Shown: positions 26,628-35,232 of the stretch, piece by piece
How the letters are laid out: each line of letters opens with the position of its first letter
Position numbering within the stretch: position 1 is the first letter of the stretch
Source: Tunturiibacter empetritectus
GTDB lineage: Bacteria; Acidobacteriota; Terriglobia; Terriglobales; Acidobacteriaceae
Length of the DNA stretch: 64,000 nucleotides
Reading direction: 5' to 3'
Assembly (NCBI RefSeq): GCF_013410875.1
Contig: NZ_JACCCU010000001.1
Span: forward strand, 558,001-622,000
Program-made: the position numbers and the translations under genes
Notes under the pieces: generated by a model
Seen by the model: the letters and a program-made list of their open reading frames with translations, nothing else
What the model was told of the DNA's origin: nothing
Databases searched by the model: none

Positions 26628-28336
26628 CTCGCCCGGCTTATCCGTTCGCGGCGATTGTCGGCCAGGAGCAGATGAAGATGGCGCTGCTTCTCGCTGCTGT
26701 GGATTGGCGCCTGGGAGTGCTCCTACGTGGAGACAAAGGCGCGGGGAAGACCACGACGGCGCGAGCGCTCGCCGAGTTGCTCCCAAAGCCTGGCCGCTTC
26801 GTCAATCTTCCCATAGGCATAACGGAAGATCGCCTTTTAGGCGGGATGGACTTAGGGAGTACGTTGAAGGGTGAACCGGCGCTTCGGGCCGGCCTGGTCG
26901 CAGAGGCAAACGGTGGCGTTCTTTATGTCGATGAGGTCAACCTTTTGCCTGACCATCTTGCCGACGCGTTGTTGGATGCAGCTGCGACCGGCGTGAGCAC
27001 AGTCGAGCGGGAAGGTTTTAGCGCAGTGCAGGAAGCACGATTCGTTTTGATGGGAAGCATGAATCCGGAAGAGGGATCGCTGCGGCCACAGTTGCTCGAT
27101 CGGTTTGCCCTCGTTGCGGATATTACTGCCAGCGGATTGGCGACTGAAAGACGGGAGGTCGTTGAACGGCGCTTGATGTATGACGCCGACCCTTCACTTT
27201 TTGCGGCCCGGTGGATGGAGCAGCAGATATATCTTCAGCAGCGGATAGCAGCTGCGAGGGTAATGCTTCGATCTGTGCAATGTTCTACCCTTATGTTGGA
27301 GCACATCAGCACGATCGTTTGCGAACATGGAGTACTATCTCTGCGTGCGGATCTCGCCATAGCGCGTGCGAGCTGCGCACAGGCGGCGCTGCTGGGTTGT
27401 GAAGAGGTTGCAGAGGAACATATCGGGGCGGTTCTGCCACTCGCCTTGGCTCATCGGATAACGCGTTCCCCTCAGAAGCCACCTCTTCCACAGACTTCTC
27501 CTTCACCATTACCCCAAACACCGGCGCAGAGCAGGGAGAGCGAAGAGACCGATGAAATGACCGAGCAGCGCTTTTCTTCTTTGTCAGTCAGAACACCCGA
27601 ATTGCATTGGACCGCGAATGGCGGTAGAAGCGGAGCGATGGGTGGGCGCAAAGGGACTGCACCGGGTCCCGTTGTCAGAAGCAGAAAGAGCGAGAGCCCC
27701 GCGGAGTTAGATTCTCGCTCTTCCGTGCTGGAAGCCGTTGCCCGAACTGGTCGACCGAGTCCGCGTCTTGAGGATTTATATGAGAAGGTGCGTGAGCCGT
27801 TAGTGGGAACGCGGTTTTTGGTTGTTGTGGATTCAAGCGGGTCGCATGCAGCGCGGGAACGGATGAGAGTGGTGAAGGGAGCGGTGGGGGGGCTCATGGA
27901 ACGTTCCCTGCGGCGTCGTGACGAGGTGGCCGTGATCGTATTTCGGGGAGAAACTGCCGAGATTCTGGTTGCTCCTACAAGCGACGTTGCGACGGTGGTT
28001 GCTGCGTTGGAGTATTTGCCGACTGGCGGGCGTACTCCTCTTGCGCATGCGCTTGAACTGGCGAATGAACTGGTGACGTCCGAGACGCTGTTATTGCTTG
28101 TTACCGATGGAAGGGCCAATGTTCCTTATCGCAGCGATGACGCCTGGCGTGACGCGTTGCAGGCAGGGGCCAGGATTCAATGTCCCGGTCTGGTTATCGA
28201 CACTGAGTCGGGTAATCATGCTTTTGGTAAGGCGAAAGAACTCGCCGACGCTATGCGGTCCGAGTGCATCAGCTTGTCGGAGTTTGAAGCAGGATATGAT
28301 TTCGCCGTTCTGCTCAAGAACAGTGTTGGTTGGTAA
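26624..28336 (+). CDS. Fused ChlI-ChlD-type AAA+/von Willebrand chelatase subunit
   Basis: A 570-residue protein joining an AAA+ motor and a vWA domain. Walker A is GDKGAGKT (36-43), Walker B YVDEVNLL near 105, with sensor and arginine-finger blocks MGSMNPEEGSLRPQLLDRF. A low-complexity linker of about 100 residues (PLPQTSPSPLPQTPAQS, SESPAELDS) leads to the vWA domain with the MIDAS motif DSSGS at 403-407 and TGGRTPLAHAL. It replaces the separate CobS/CobT or BchI/BchD pair and, with CobN, makes a complete ATP-dependent chelatase. ATGA overlap with cobN implies coupled translation. Cytosolic. Confidence 0.92.
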   Translation: MTRPAYPFAAIVGQEQMKMALLLAAVDWRLGVLLRGDKGAGKTTTARALAELLPKPGRFVNLPIGITEDRLLGGMDLGSTLKGEPALRAGLVAEANGGVLYVDEVNLLPDHLADALLDAAATGVSTVEREGFSAVQEARFVLMGSMNPEEGSLRPQLLDRFALVADITASGLATERREVVERRLMYDADPSLFAARWMEQQIYLQQRIAAARVMLRSVQCSTLMLEHISTIVCEHGVLSLRADLAIARASCAQAALLGCEEVAEEHIGAVLPLALAHRITRSPQKPPLPQTSPSPLPQTPAQSRESEETDEMTEQRFSSLSVRTPELHWTANGGRSGAMGGRKGTAPGPVVRSRKSESPAELDSRSSVLEAVARTGRPSPRLEDLYEKVREPLVGTRFLVVVDSSGSHAARERMRVVKGAVGGLMERSLRRRDEVAVIVFRGETAEILVAPTSDVATVVAALEYLPTGGRTPLAHALELANELVTSETLLLLVTDGRANVPYRSDDAWRDALQAGARIQCPGLVIDTESGNHAFGKAKELADAMRSECISLSEFEAGYDFAVLLKNSVGW

Positions 28337-28418
28337 ATTTGTGAACTCTTATTTTTGCGATAGGGGGAGGACGGCTTGGTGCAAGCTTGTCACATCCCCC
28401 CTCTAAGGTCGGGCGGTT

Positions 28419-29603
28419 TTAGTAAACGTCGCGCTGATAGCGCTTTTGTTTTTTCATGGCGGCCAGGTACTCGGCGGCGTGGTCGAGGGTGCCGTTGGAG
28501 CCGCGGGCAATGACGTCTAGGAGGGCCGTTTCTACGTCCTTGGCCATGCGGGTGGCGTCTCCGCAGACGTAGAAGTAGGCTCCCCGTTCCAGCCACTCGT
28601 AGAGTTCCTTGGCTCGCTCCTGCATGCGGTCCTGGACGTAGACCTTGCGGGCCTGGTCGCGGGAGAAGGCGGTGTCGAGGCGGGTGAGGACGCCGTCCTT
28701 GTGCATGGCTTGGAACTGATCTTTGTAGAGAAAGTCCATGGCCTCGCGTTGTTCGCCGAAGAAGAGCCAGTTGTCGCCTCTCTGGCCGGTGGCCTGTCGC
28801 TCTTCGAGGAAGGCGCGGAAGGGAGCGATACCGGTGCCGGGGCCGATCATGATGACCGGTTTGGTGGTGTCTTCGGGGAGGCGGAAGCTGTTGTTGGAGT
28901 GGAGGAAGATGGGCATCGTCGTGCCTTCGCCAGCGCGGTCGCCGAGGTGTCCGGAGGCCACCCCCTGGCGGTCGCGGTCGTGGGCCTCGTAGCGGACTAC
29001 GCGGACGGTGGTCTGTACGTTGTCCTTGTGCATGGCCTGGCTGGAGGCGATGGAGTACATGCGGGGGGTGAGGCGCTGGAGGATGTTGAAGAGCTGCTGG
29101 GGGTCGGTGACCACCTTGGGAAAGTCGGTGGCGAGGTCGACGAACTCGCGTCCCCAGCAGTACTCCTCGGCGCGGGCCTTGTTTTCGGGGCCGACGAGGC
29201 ATTTGAGACGTTCGTTGGTGGGGGCGAGTTTGGCGTACTGGCCTACGGAGCCGCGGGAGAGTTTGCCGATGCCGAGGCGGGTGCGGAGGGCCTCTTCGAG
29301 GCTGATTTCGACCTTGTAGTGGTCGAGGACGCGTTCGCGGCCGGTGAAGTGGAGGGCTTCGAGGACCTCGGCTACGGCGATAGCGCGGTTTTCGGGGATG
29401 ATTCCAACAGCGTCGCCGGGGGTGTAGGTCATGCCCTCTTCGATGGTGAGCTCGACGTGACGGGTCTCCTTCTCCGAGCCTTCGCCGGTGAGGAGGCGGT
29501 TGTAGGTCACGGTGGAGAGGAAGGGGTTGTTGCGGGTGTATTTGGATGCGTGTCCGCTTGTCGGCTGGTCTTTTTGGGCTTCTTGGGCTTCCACTTCGGT
29601 CAT
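28419..29603 (-). CDS. Sulfite-reductase-type flavoprotein (FAD/NADPH module only)
   Basis: A 394-residue diflavin-reductase-like protein lacking the N-terminal flavodoxin domain of CysJ. The FAD-binding block RMYSIASS, the connecting helical domain, the NADPH-binding GPGTGIAPFRAFLEER (about 255-270) and YVCGDATRMAKDVE are present, and the C-terminal aromatic in YQRDVY stacks on FAD. It should move electrons from NADPH via FAD to an unknown partner, as in assimilatory sulfite reduction, but no sulfite reductase haemoprotein gene is near. It stands alone: the chelatase gene converges downstream and about 330 bp of intergenic DNA lie upstream. Confidence 0.88.
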   Translation of the reverse strand: MTEVEAQEAQKDQPTSGHASKYTRNNPFLSTVTYNRLLTGEGSEKETRHVELTIEEGMTYTPGDAVGIIPENRAIAVAEVLEALHFTGRERVLDHYKVEISLEEALRTRLGIGKLSRGSVGQYAKLAPTNERLKCLVGPENKARAEEYCWGREFVDLATDFPKVVTDPQQLFNILQRLTPRMYSIASSQAMHKDNVQTTVRVVRYEAHDRDRQGVASGHLGDRAGEGTTMPIFLHSNNSFRLPEDTTKPVIMIGPGTGIAPFRAFLEERQATGQRGDNWLFFGEQREAMDFLYKDQFQAMHKDGVLTRLDTAFSRDQARKVYVQDRMQERAKELYEWLERGAYFYVCGDATRMAKDVETALLDVIARGSNGTLDHAAEYLAAMKKQKRYQRDVY

Positions 29604-29932
29604 TTTTCTATGGTAAAACGCATCGGGGCAAAAATGCTTGTAAAGGCGTGTTCTTTTGCGGTGCTTTCGTGGTGTTTCGGTGGTGCGTTGTGGTGATTCG
29701 GTGGTGTGCTGTTTGTTGTTTCAGGTGTCACCTTTCGAATCTCGTTTTGACCCCTCCCCCCCCCGGGGGGTTTTTTGCAGGGATGTCTTTTATTTTGAGT
29801 GGTTTGCGGTGGATTGGTGTCTGCAAGCTATTGATTGCAGGAGGCTTATTCGCAAAATATCTGTTTTGTGAAACTTGCAAGCTAGTGAAGTTACTTAGCT
29901 AATCCCAGTTAGGCGAACCCTCAGTAAGACAA
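29604..29932. other. Intergenic region with C8-G6-T6 tract
   Basis: About 330 bp between two leftward genes. It holds TTCGGTGGTG twice (29675-29684 and 29698-29707) in GT-rich DNA, and a homopolymer run of eight C, six G and six T at 29757-29776. The run is self-complementary with a T-tail on the + strand, so it looks like a + strand terminator, although no + strand gene lies nearby. No gene recognised. Confidence 0.4.
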
Positions 29933-30427
29933 TTAGTGGTTTGCAGCTTTCTTTGCTGAAATCCGCACACACAACGCACGCGTTCCTGACGAGTAATCGA
30001 GTTGGTCGTCGTTCGACTTTCCTTCATTGAAATCAAAGTAGTAACCGTACCCGGACGGCTTTCCCCGGTCGTCGAGTATGCGACCGCTGCTCCATTCATT
30101 TCCTGTCAAAAATAGATTTCCCTTTACATGCCAAGTAACGTTCCGAGGATTGCCGCCCTTGCCGTCGCCCGCCCTCCCTGGAGCTTCTGCGCTTCTATCG
30201 AAGATTGGCTGCAACTCAAACATCGTCGCCAGTCTCCAGTCTGAGTACTCAGCCAGCCGTAGGTCGTTGCAGTACTTCATTGCCTTGTGGTAGCTCACGT
30301 CTTTTCCGGCCCACATTAGTTCTGTGGATGGATCGACCCAATATCGATGCGCCTGAGCTTCCTGCGTCTGTTGTCCCGTCATGACGATTGAGGAATTGAG
30401 TATAAGAAACGTAAGTAAGGTTTTCAT
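29933..30427 (-). CDS. Secreted DUF1566 (Lcl C-terminal-like) protein
   Basis: A 164-residue protein with a signal peptide (MKTLLTFLILNSSIVMTG). YWVDPSTELMWAGKDVSYHKAMKYC, then SDWRLATMFELQPIFD (the WRLPT-EL block of DUF1566) and a closing WSSG and ALCVRI block make up one copy of the domain, which is related to the C-type-lectin-like/formylglycine-enzyme fold. In other bacteria such domains occur in exported adhesin or fibre-binding proteins. The gene is single, with no ligand or operon clue. The 317 bp upstream hold no other gene. Confidence 0.8.
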   Translation of the reverse strand: MKTLLTFLILNSSIVMTGQQTQEAQAHRYWVDPSTELMWAGKDVSYHKAMKYCNDLRLAEYSDWRLATMFELQPIFDRSAEAPGRAGDGKGGNPRNVTWHVKGNLFLTGNEWSSGRILDDRGKPSGYGYYFDFNEGKSNDDQLDYSSGTRALCVRISAKKAANH

Positions 30428-30744
30428 GCCTGCCAGCCATCCTCGGTTTTGTTTATGCGATGACTTGGTGATATCTCTGTTTCCATTATAGAAGCGGGAG
30501 GATAACTAATGTGCAAGGCGGAGGTTGTTGTTCATCAACGACTTAGGCGGTTTAGGGGCTTGACAGTTTTTGGGGGTCGGTCGAGGTAGAGGGTGTTCCG
30601 GGCCTTGTGGTACGCTTGCCGGTAGCGCAGAGGGCGCATCCGGTCCGCGGAGAGGACAGAAGTCCACCTTGCTTTACAAATAGCGCCACGAACTTACTTT
30701 CTGCCCGCAATGTGCGGACCTGGGCATACGAGAGGAAGTTCGCC
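30428..30744. other. Divergent intergenic region
   Basis: About 317 bp between the leftward DUF1566 gene and the rightward ankyrin gene. TTGACA at 30560-30565 is a good -35 sequence for the ankyrin gene, but I find no convincing -10 at 16-18 bp. The ribosome site of the ankyrin gene is AGAGGAAG at 30731-30738. No other structure seen. Confidence 0.4.
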
Positions 30745-31914
30745 ATGCCAGTTCGACAGCTCCCAGCCAAGCCCAACCTCGACCATCTCCGATACCAAGC
30801 CAAGGATCTGCTCCGTGGTCATGCTGAGCACGATCCGCTCGTCGCGCAGCAGATTCGCGAGTTTCATCCGCGGTTTCTCCGTGCGAAAGATGCTGAGATT
30901 TTTCACGCCCCGTTCAAGCTCAGCGATGCGCAGGTGACGATCGCTCGTGAGCATGGTTTCCAGAGTTGGGTTCGGTTGAAGTCGCATATTGAGAGACCAA
31001 CGCTTTCCGGCAAAATCAGTTTGCCGCATCACGAACGAATTGAGGATGCGGCGTTTCGTCTTGCGGTGAAGCTTCTCGACGCCGGCGATGTGGCAGGCTT
31101 GCGTTTGCATCTCAAGCAGCATCCCAGGCTGGTTCATCAGCGTGTTGTCTTTGAGGGGGGAAACTACTTTCGGAACCCCGCACTGCTGGAGTTTGTGGCG
31201 GAGAATCCGGTTCGCCACGGCAGTCTGCCGGCCAACATTGTGGAGATGTCCAAGGTGATTCTTGATGCAGGTGCGGAGCGTTCGGCGATGGAAGAGACTC
31301 TCATGCTTGTCTCCACCGGCAGTGTCGCCCGGGAGTGTCGCGTCAAGCTTGATTTGATCGATCTGCTTTGCGATCGCGGTGCGAATCCTGAGAGTGCTCT
31401 GCGGGCGTCTGCCTTGCATGGAGAGGTTGACGCGGTGAATGCATTGATAGCGCGCGGCGCACAGATCGATCTGCCGGTCGCGGCCGCGCTGGGCAGGGTC
31501 GACGACTTTCTCCGTCTGCTTGCAGCGTCCGACGGTGAGGATCGTCATCTTGCCCTGGCCCTGGCGTCGCAGTACGGTCAGGTCGAGATCGTTAAGCTGC
31601 TGCTGGATGCGGGGGAGGATCCGAACCGTTACAACCCGGTTGGAGGGCACTCTCATACGACGCCGTTGCACCAGGCTGCTGGCGCGGGGAATGAACGGCT
31701 GGTGAAGCTTCTCGTCGAACGAGGTGCAAGGGTGGATAGGAAGGATGTGCTGTGGCGAGGGACACCGGCGGATTGGGCCAGGTACGGCGGCAAGACAGAG
31801 GTTGAGAGGTATCTTCGTTCGCTGCCGGATGGCTCGGCAACGGCAGAAGGTGCAAGTAAAGCAAGGACGAAACACGGGGATTCTTCCCCTTCGGCAAGCT
31901 CAGGGTCAGAATGA
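30745..31914 (+). CDS. Ankyrin-repeat protein
   Basis: A 389-residue protein whose middle and C-terminal part are ankyrin repeats: ALRASALHGEVDAVNALIARGAQIDL, LALALASQYGQVEIVKLLLDAGEDPN and TPLHQAAGAGNERLVKLLVERGARVD. The N-terminal 90 residues (AKPNLDHLRYQAKDLLRGH, FHAPFKLSDAQVTIAREHGFQSW) match a segment often found in front of ankyrin domains in soil bacteria. No signal peptide, so cytosolic and probably a protein-binding scaffold. The start is ATG 30745 with AGAGGAAG seven bases before. The last 13 or so residues (HGDSSPSASSGSE) and the stop codon are encoded by a copy of a dispersed repeat, so the original C-terminus may have been different. Confidence 0.85.
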   Translation: MPVRQLPAKPNLDHLRYQAKDLLRGHAEHDPLVAQQIREFHPRFLRAKDAEIFHAPFKLSDAQVTIAREHGFQSWVRLKSHIERPTLSGKISLPHHERIEDAAFRLAVKLLDAGDVAGLRLHLKQHPRLVHQRVVFEGGNYFRNPALLEFVAENPVRHGSLPANIVEMSKVILDAGAERSAMEETLMLVSTGSVARECRVKLDLIDLLCDRGANPESALRASALHGEVDAVNALIARGAQIDLPVAAALGRVDDFLRLLAASDGEDRHLALALASQYGQVEIVKLLLDAGEDPNRYNPVGGHSHTTPLHQAAGAGNERLVKLLVERGARVDRKDVLWRGTPADWARYGGKTEVERYLRSLPDGSATAEGASKARTKHGDSSPSASSGSE

Positions 31915-31917
31915 CGG
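31871..31917 (+). repeat. Short dispersed repeat, family 1, diverged copy at the end of the ankyrin gene
   Basis: AACACGGGGATTCTTCCCC followed by AGCTCAGGGTCAGAATGACGG. It shares the CACGGGGAT-CTT and CAG-ATGACGG ends with the copies at 7757-7792 (inverted) and 42514-42549. The ankyrin stop codon TGA is in its last bases. Confidence 0.65.
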
Positions 31918-31969
31918 CTCTTTTTGTATGGAGCCTTCCCAGGTGTGACGGTTTCTTGAGAGTTCGGTG

Positions 31970-32065
31970 ATGAAGATCGGATTCGTGTACAGGGTGTCTT
32001 CCGGGATGGTGTGTTCGGTGCGGGAGTTGTGGCGGCTGGAGCACAGAGTTCTATTGGCTGGATAA
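31970..32065 (+). pseudogene. Degenerate duplicate of the 5' end of the FecR-type gene
   Basis: The 80 bases from ATG 31970 match the first 81 bases of the FecR-type gene at 33539 with about a dozen differences, including identical ATGAAGATCGGATTCGTGTA and GGAGTTGTGGCGGCTGGAGC segments. A one-base deletion after TTCGGTG breaks the signal-peptide frame, and the reading frame stops after 31 codons. Similarity ends at CAGAGT. It is a relic of a paralogue or of a rearrangement. Its end overlaps the 3' end of the leftward outer-membrane gene. Confidence 0.7.
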
Positions 32066-32851
32066 CGTGTCTTTTTTAAGGCGCTTTCCGAAGACCAGCC
32101 CGACTGTCGTACCGATGGTTGACGAGTGATCACTGACGCCGAAGCGCAAGCCCCCATTAATGCCAAAGGCATCGCCAAACTGGTGATAGAAGCCGCCAAA
32201 AATATAGGTGCCTGGCGGGGTGTTGGATTGCGACGTGTTCTGACCAAAGACCTCGGCATAGAGACGCGTGTCCTTCTGAATGTGATAACTGAGAGCGAAT
32301 GACTGTTGTCCGCCATAACGACACCCTGTAGTCGTTTGGCAATCAGACTGGACTATCGAGCCGTTTACGATGACGTCCACATCCCCGTTCTTTCCATAGT
32401 GGTGATTGAGGAGCAGAATCGCTTGTTGACCGTAGCCTTGAAGCGGGCTTGCCGAGGCAGTGGGAAGCTCTGCCTCATACTGCAATGCGAGTCCCGGCGC
32501 AATCCTATGGTATTGTTCCTTTTTCGCCTCGACCTTCCCGCCGAACTGAATCGTTCCGACTCCATTGGTGATGCTTCCGTCCTGTTGTTGATGATTAAAC
32601 GGAGACCAGTCGAAATCCAGCCTGAGTCTAGGCAGTAGAGAATAAGTGAACAACGTATCTAACGTCTGCTGATTGCCTGGTGGGTTCTGGGGATAGGCAT
32701 CGTAGCCTACCTCAACCTGCGCGACACCTTGGCTTTGGATGGCTGCACTGTTGGCGATCGTTGGTCTTGTGGGATTTATATTTAGATCTTGTGCCGACAT
32801 GCTGATCGTCATCAGCGAGAGCATGCCAAAGAGCCAACTGATTTGTTTCAT
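32051..32851 (-). CDS. Putative outer-membrane beta-barrel protein
   Basis: A 266-residue protein beginning MKQISWLFGMLSLMTISMSAQ (signal peptide). The mature part is a series of amphipathic beta strands (VAQVEVGYDAY, RLRLDFDWSPF, VGTIQFGGKVEAK, PGLALQYEAELP, DVDVIVNGSIV, TRLYAEVFGQ, GTYIFGGFYHQ, GINGGLRFGVS) ending in TVGLVFGKRLKK, typical of the transporter-like barrels annotated as phenol-degradation MetA or outer-membrane channels. The two cysteines in SDCQTTTGCRYGG could form a loop disulphide. The longer reading frame upstream of this ATG has no family character. Function unknown; it lies inside the segment flanked by the FecR-type duplicate. Confidence 0.72.
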   Translation of the reverse strand: MKQISWLFGMLSLMTISMSAQDLNINPTRPTIANSAAIQSQGVAQVEVGYDAYPQNPPGNQQTLDTLFTYSLLPRLRLDFDWSPFNHQQQDGSITNGVGTIQFGGKVEAKKEQYHRIAPGLALQYEAELPTASASPLQGYGQQAILLLNHHYGKNGDVDVIVNGSIVQSDCQTTTGCRYGGQQSFALSYHIQKDTRLYAEVFGQNTSQSNTPPGTYIFGGFYHQFGDAFGINGGLRFGVSDHSSTIGTTVGLVFGKRLKKDTLSSQ

Positions 32852-32919
32852 AGGCGGCAATGTCGAGCGTTGGAGTTTCCGATTTTGATCTTTGGCCGAT
32901 TGAAGTGAGCTCCAAGCTA

Positions 32920-33123
32920 CTACCGGCGCCTTAGCAAAAAGACTATCAGCAGAAGGATCACGATCAACCCTAGACTGCCCGGCCAAACGAACCAGCCGCC
33001 ACCACTCGAGTATCCGGCCACTAAGCATCCAGACAATCCCAGGGTCGCGAAACATGCGGCTAGCAGGGTTGGTAGTTTCGGGGACAGGCGGAAGGTTGAG
33101 AACTTTTCTTTACGATTTCGCAT
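32920..33123 (-). CDS. Small membrane protein, lipoprotein-like (67 residues)
   Basis: A 67-residue protein with a hydrophobic segment at about 18-33 ending LGLSGCLVAG, which resembles a lipobox, and a second at 47-63 (GSLGLIVILLLIVFLL) ending in RRR. The glycine-rich turn YSSGGGWFVWP separates them. If the Cys is lipidated the mature protein would be a short lipoprotein with a membrane helix; otherwise it is a two-pass inner membrane peptide. It is probably transcribed with the outer-membrane gene 68 bp downstream. Function unknown. Confidence 0.6.
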   Translation of the reverse strand: MRNRKEKFSTFRLSPKLPTLLAACFATLGLSGCLVAGYSSGGGWFVWPGSLGLIVILLLIVFLLRRR

Positions 33124-33538
33124 GTTCGTTCCTCAATATGGGACGGGATTGACAACTTTATCGATTGTCGAAACGAACGATAATGCAAGTAGGATGCGAA
33201 CTTTAGTTATTCGAGGCCATCAGTCCTCATAAATAGGCGTATAGGAAGTACGCTGATACGGCACAAATATTCATGGAGGTACGTTGCGACCGCGGTCACT
33301 GTTCGTTAGGACAGTTTTCGACATAGGTTTAGTTCGTCCGCAAACGCCATATTCCCGATGATTTAGCCATGCGACGGGTTGGTTGGCGTGGACGCGTATT
33401 GTTGCGCGGATTTGATTTCAGGCGTCGAGGTGAAAAAGGCCTAGACTATTTGAGTTTTGGTGAAGCTATTGCAGTAGTCGCGGACGTATACTGCCCGCAC
33501 CTGAAGTTGCAACTGTTTTTATTGTTTGGAGGCCGCTG
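33124..33538. other. Divergent intergenic region upstream of the FecR-type gene
   Basis: About 415 bp of AT-richer DNA between a leftward and a rightward gene. The FecR-type gene has GGAGG at 33528-33532 as its ribosome site. I see no convincing promoter pair, repeat or gene. Confidence 0.4.
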
Positions 33539-35173
33539 ATGAAGATCGGATTCGTGTACCGAGTGTTTCTCGCGATGGCGTTTTCGGTGGCGGGAGTTGT
33601 GGCGGCTGGAGCACAGAGTGGAGCGGCCGGGGAGCAAAGTAACCCTTTAGATGTGGATTCTGCAGCGACTGCTCCCGTGACGACCGCACACAGGACGACG
33701 GCTGATGTGTCAACGGCTCGTGTCCCGGTAGCTGGTACACCTACGTCTGATGTGGCAGCGGCGAGCGTGCCCGTAGACAATGGGGCGCGGCCGGGCGATT
33801 CGCACGTAAGGATTGTGCGGCTGAGTGATGTGAAGGGAACACTCTCACTCGATCGTAAGACGGGCAACGGCTTTGAAGAGACGATGCCGAATATGCCGAT
33901 TGTTCAAGGCCAGAGACTTCGGACCGCCGATGGATATGCTGAGGTGGAGTTTGAGGACAACAGTACGCTGCGGGTGGCGCCGAACTCGCTGGTGGAGTTT
34001 CCGCTGCTGGCGCTGCGCAGCTCGGGAGCCAAGGCCTCGACGATACAGGTGGTGCGGGGGATGGTGTATGTGAACCTGCAAAGCACGAAGGGGAACGAGT
34101 TCGTGCTGCGGGCGGGAGATCAGACGATGACGGTTTCGCCGTCGACGCATGCGCGAATGACGGTGGCGGACGGGAAGACAGTTGTCTCGGTCTTCAACGG
34201 AAGCGTGGAGGTGAAGCACGGCTCAGAGACGACGCTGGTGACGAAGAAGGAGTCACTGACGCTGGGTGGAGAGCAGGTGGCTGTTGTGAAGAAGATCGAG
34301 GAAGCGCCATCTGATGCGTGGGATAAGGAGGCGAACGACTATCATGCGCGCTACTCGCAGGCGAATGCGTTGGTGGCCGGGGGCTCTACCTATGGCTTGA
34401 GTGACCTGAACTACTACGGGAACTTTATCAATGGCGGAGCGTTTGGATCTTTCTGGCAGCCGTATCTAATTGGCGCAGGATGGAATCCTTACTTGAATGG
34501 CGTGTGGGCGCTATACCCGGGCGCGGGCTACTCGTGGGTGTCTCCGTATCCGTGGGGATGGCTGCCGTATCACTCGGGCAACTGGTCGTTCTTCCCGGGA
34601 TATGGGTGGGGATGGCAGCCGGGTGGCGCGTTTAATGGATTGAACAATGCTGCGAGTGGCGGCGTTGCGAGTGGCGGTGGCGTGGCAGGGGGGCTGGTTG
34701 GGACAGCGGTGCATTCGCCCTTGCGTGCGGCCTCGCCGCAGGCGCCGACCGCGGGTGCGGGTTCGCTGGTGCTTGCGAACAATACGCCAATGGTCTTCTC
34801 CAAGGAAGATAAGCCGGGGAACTTTGTGTTCCAGAAGAACTCGGCGGGGTTGGGCGTGCCGAGGGGATCGCTAGGAAGCCTGAACAAGATTTCGAGCCAT
34901 GTGGAGCAGCACGGATCGGCAAGTATGCAGGTCTATGCTGCCGTGCCATCTGCGGGGGGCATGGCATCGAGTCATGGTGGGAACAGCGGGCCGGTTACAT
35001 TGCGGGCGGGAGCGCCGATGCAGAGTGCGAATACATCGAATGCACCAGCATCGCGAGGGGAATCGTATGGGGGATCTTCGGCGTCATCGGTCGCTTCTCA
35101 TAGCTTGGGTGCTCCTTCGGGGAGCGGCGGGTCCTCCGGAAGCGGCGGCCGCGGTGGATCTGGTCCGAAGTAG
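33539..35173 (+). CDS. Secreted FecR-domain protein with Gly/Trp-rich tail
   Basis: A 544-residue exported protein: signal peptide (MKIGFVYRVFLAMAFSVAG), a Thr/Ala-rich linker, then a FecR-type domain from about 83 (RIVRLSDVKGTLSLDR, VEFEDNSTLRVAPNSLVEF, VRGMVYVNLQSTKGNEFVL, NGSVEVKHGSETTLV). A region rich in WNPYLNGVWALYPGAGY and WGWLPYHSGNWSFFPGYGW (about 320-360) follows, a pattern of the DUF6600 type, and a low-complexity Ser/Gly tail. It lacks the N-terminal transmembrane anti-sigma arrangement and has no ECF sigma factor or TonB receptor beside it, so a structural or surface role is likelier than FecR signalling. A decayed copy of its 5' end is at 31970. Confidence 0.85.
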   Translation: MKIGFVYRVFLAMAFSVAGVVAAGAQSGAAGEQSNPLDVDSAATAPVTTAHRTTADVSTARVPVAGTPTSDVAAASVPVDNGARPGDSHVRIVRLSDVKGTLSLDRKTGNGFEETMPNMPIVQGQRLRTADGYAEVEFEDNSTLRVAPNSLVEFPLLALRSSGAKASTIQVVRGMVYVNLQSTKGNEFVLRAGDQTMTVSPSTHARMTVADGKTVVSVFNGSVEVKHGSETTLVTKKESLTLGGEQVAVVKKIEEAPSDAWDKEANDYHARYSQANALVAGGSTYGLSDLNYYGNFINGGAFGSFWQPYLIGAGWNPYLNGVWALYPGAGYSWVSPYPWGWLPYHSGNWSFFPGYGWGWQPGGAFNGLNNAASGGVASGGGVAGGLVGTAVHSPLRAASPQAPTAGAGSLVLANNTPMVFSKEDKPGNFVFQKNSAGLGVPRGSLGSLNKISSHVEQHGSASMQVYAAVPSAGGMASSHGGNSGPVTLRAGAPMQSANTSNAPASRGESYGGSSASSVASHSLGAPSGSGGSSGSGGRGGSGPK

Positions 35174-35232
35174 AAGGTTACTGGCCGCGAAGTTATTGCG
35201 TGCGGGAATGTGCGCCCCTGCGATCAGATGGG

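Noticed and set aside
28701..29696. A long open frame antisense to the flavin reductase gene
   Set aside because: Low-complexity Gly/Ala/Glu/Val sequence with no family; the opposite strand has a complete recognised enzyme.
29757..29776. C8-G6-T6 tract as a strong terminator
   Set aside because: No + strand transcript unit precedes it; kept only as part of the intergenic description.
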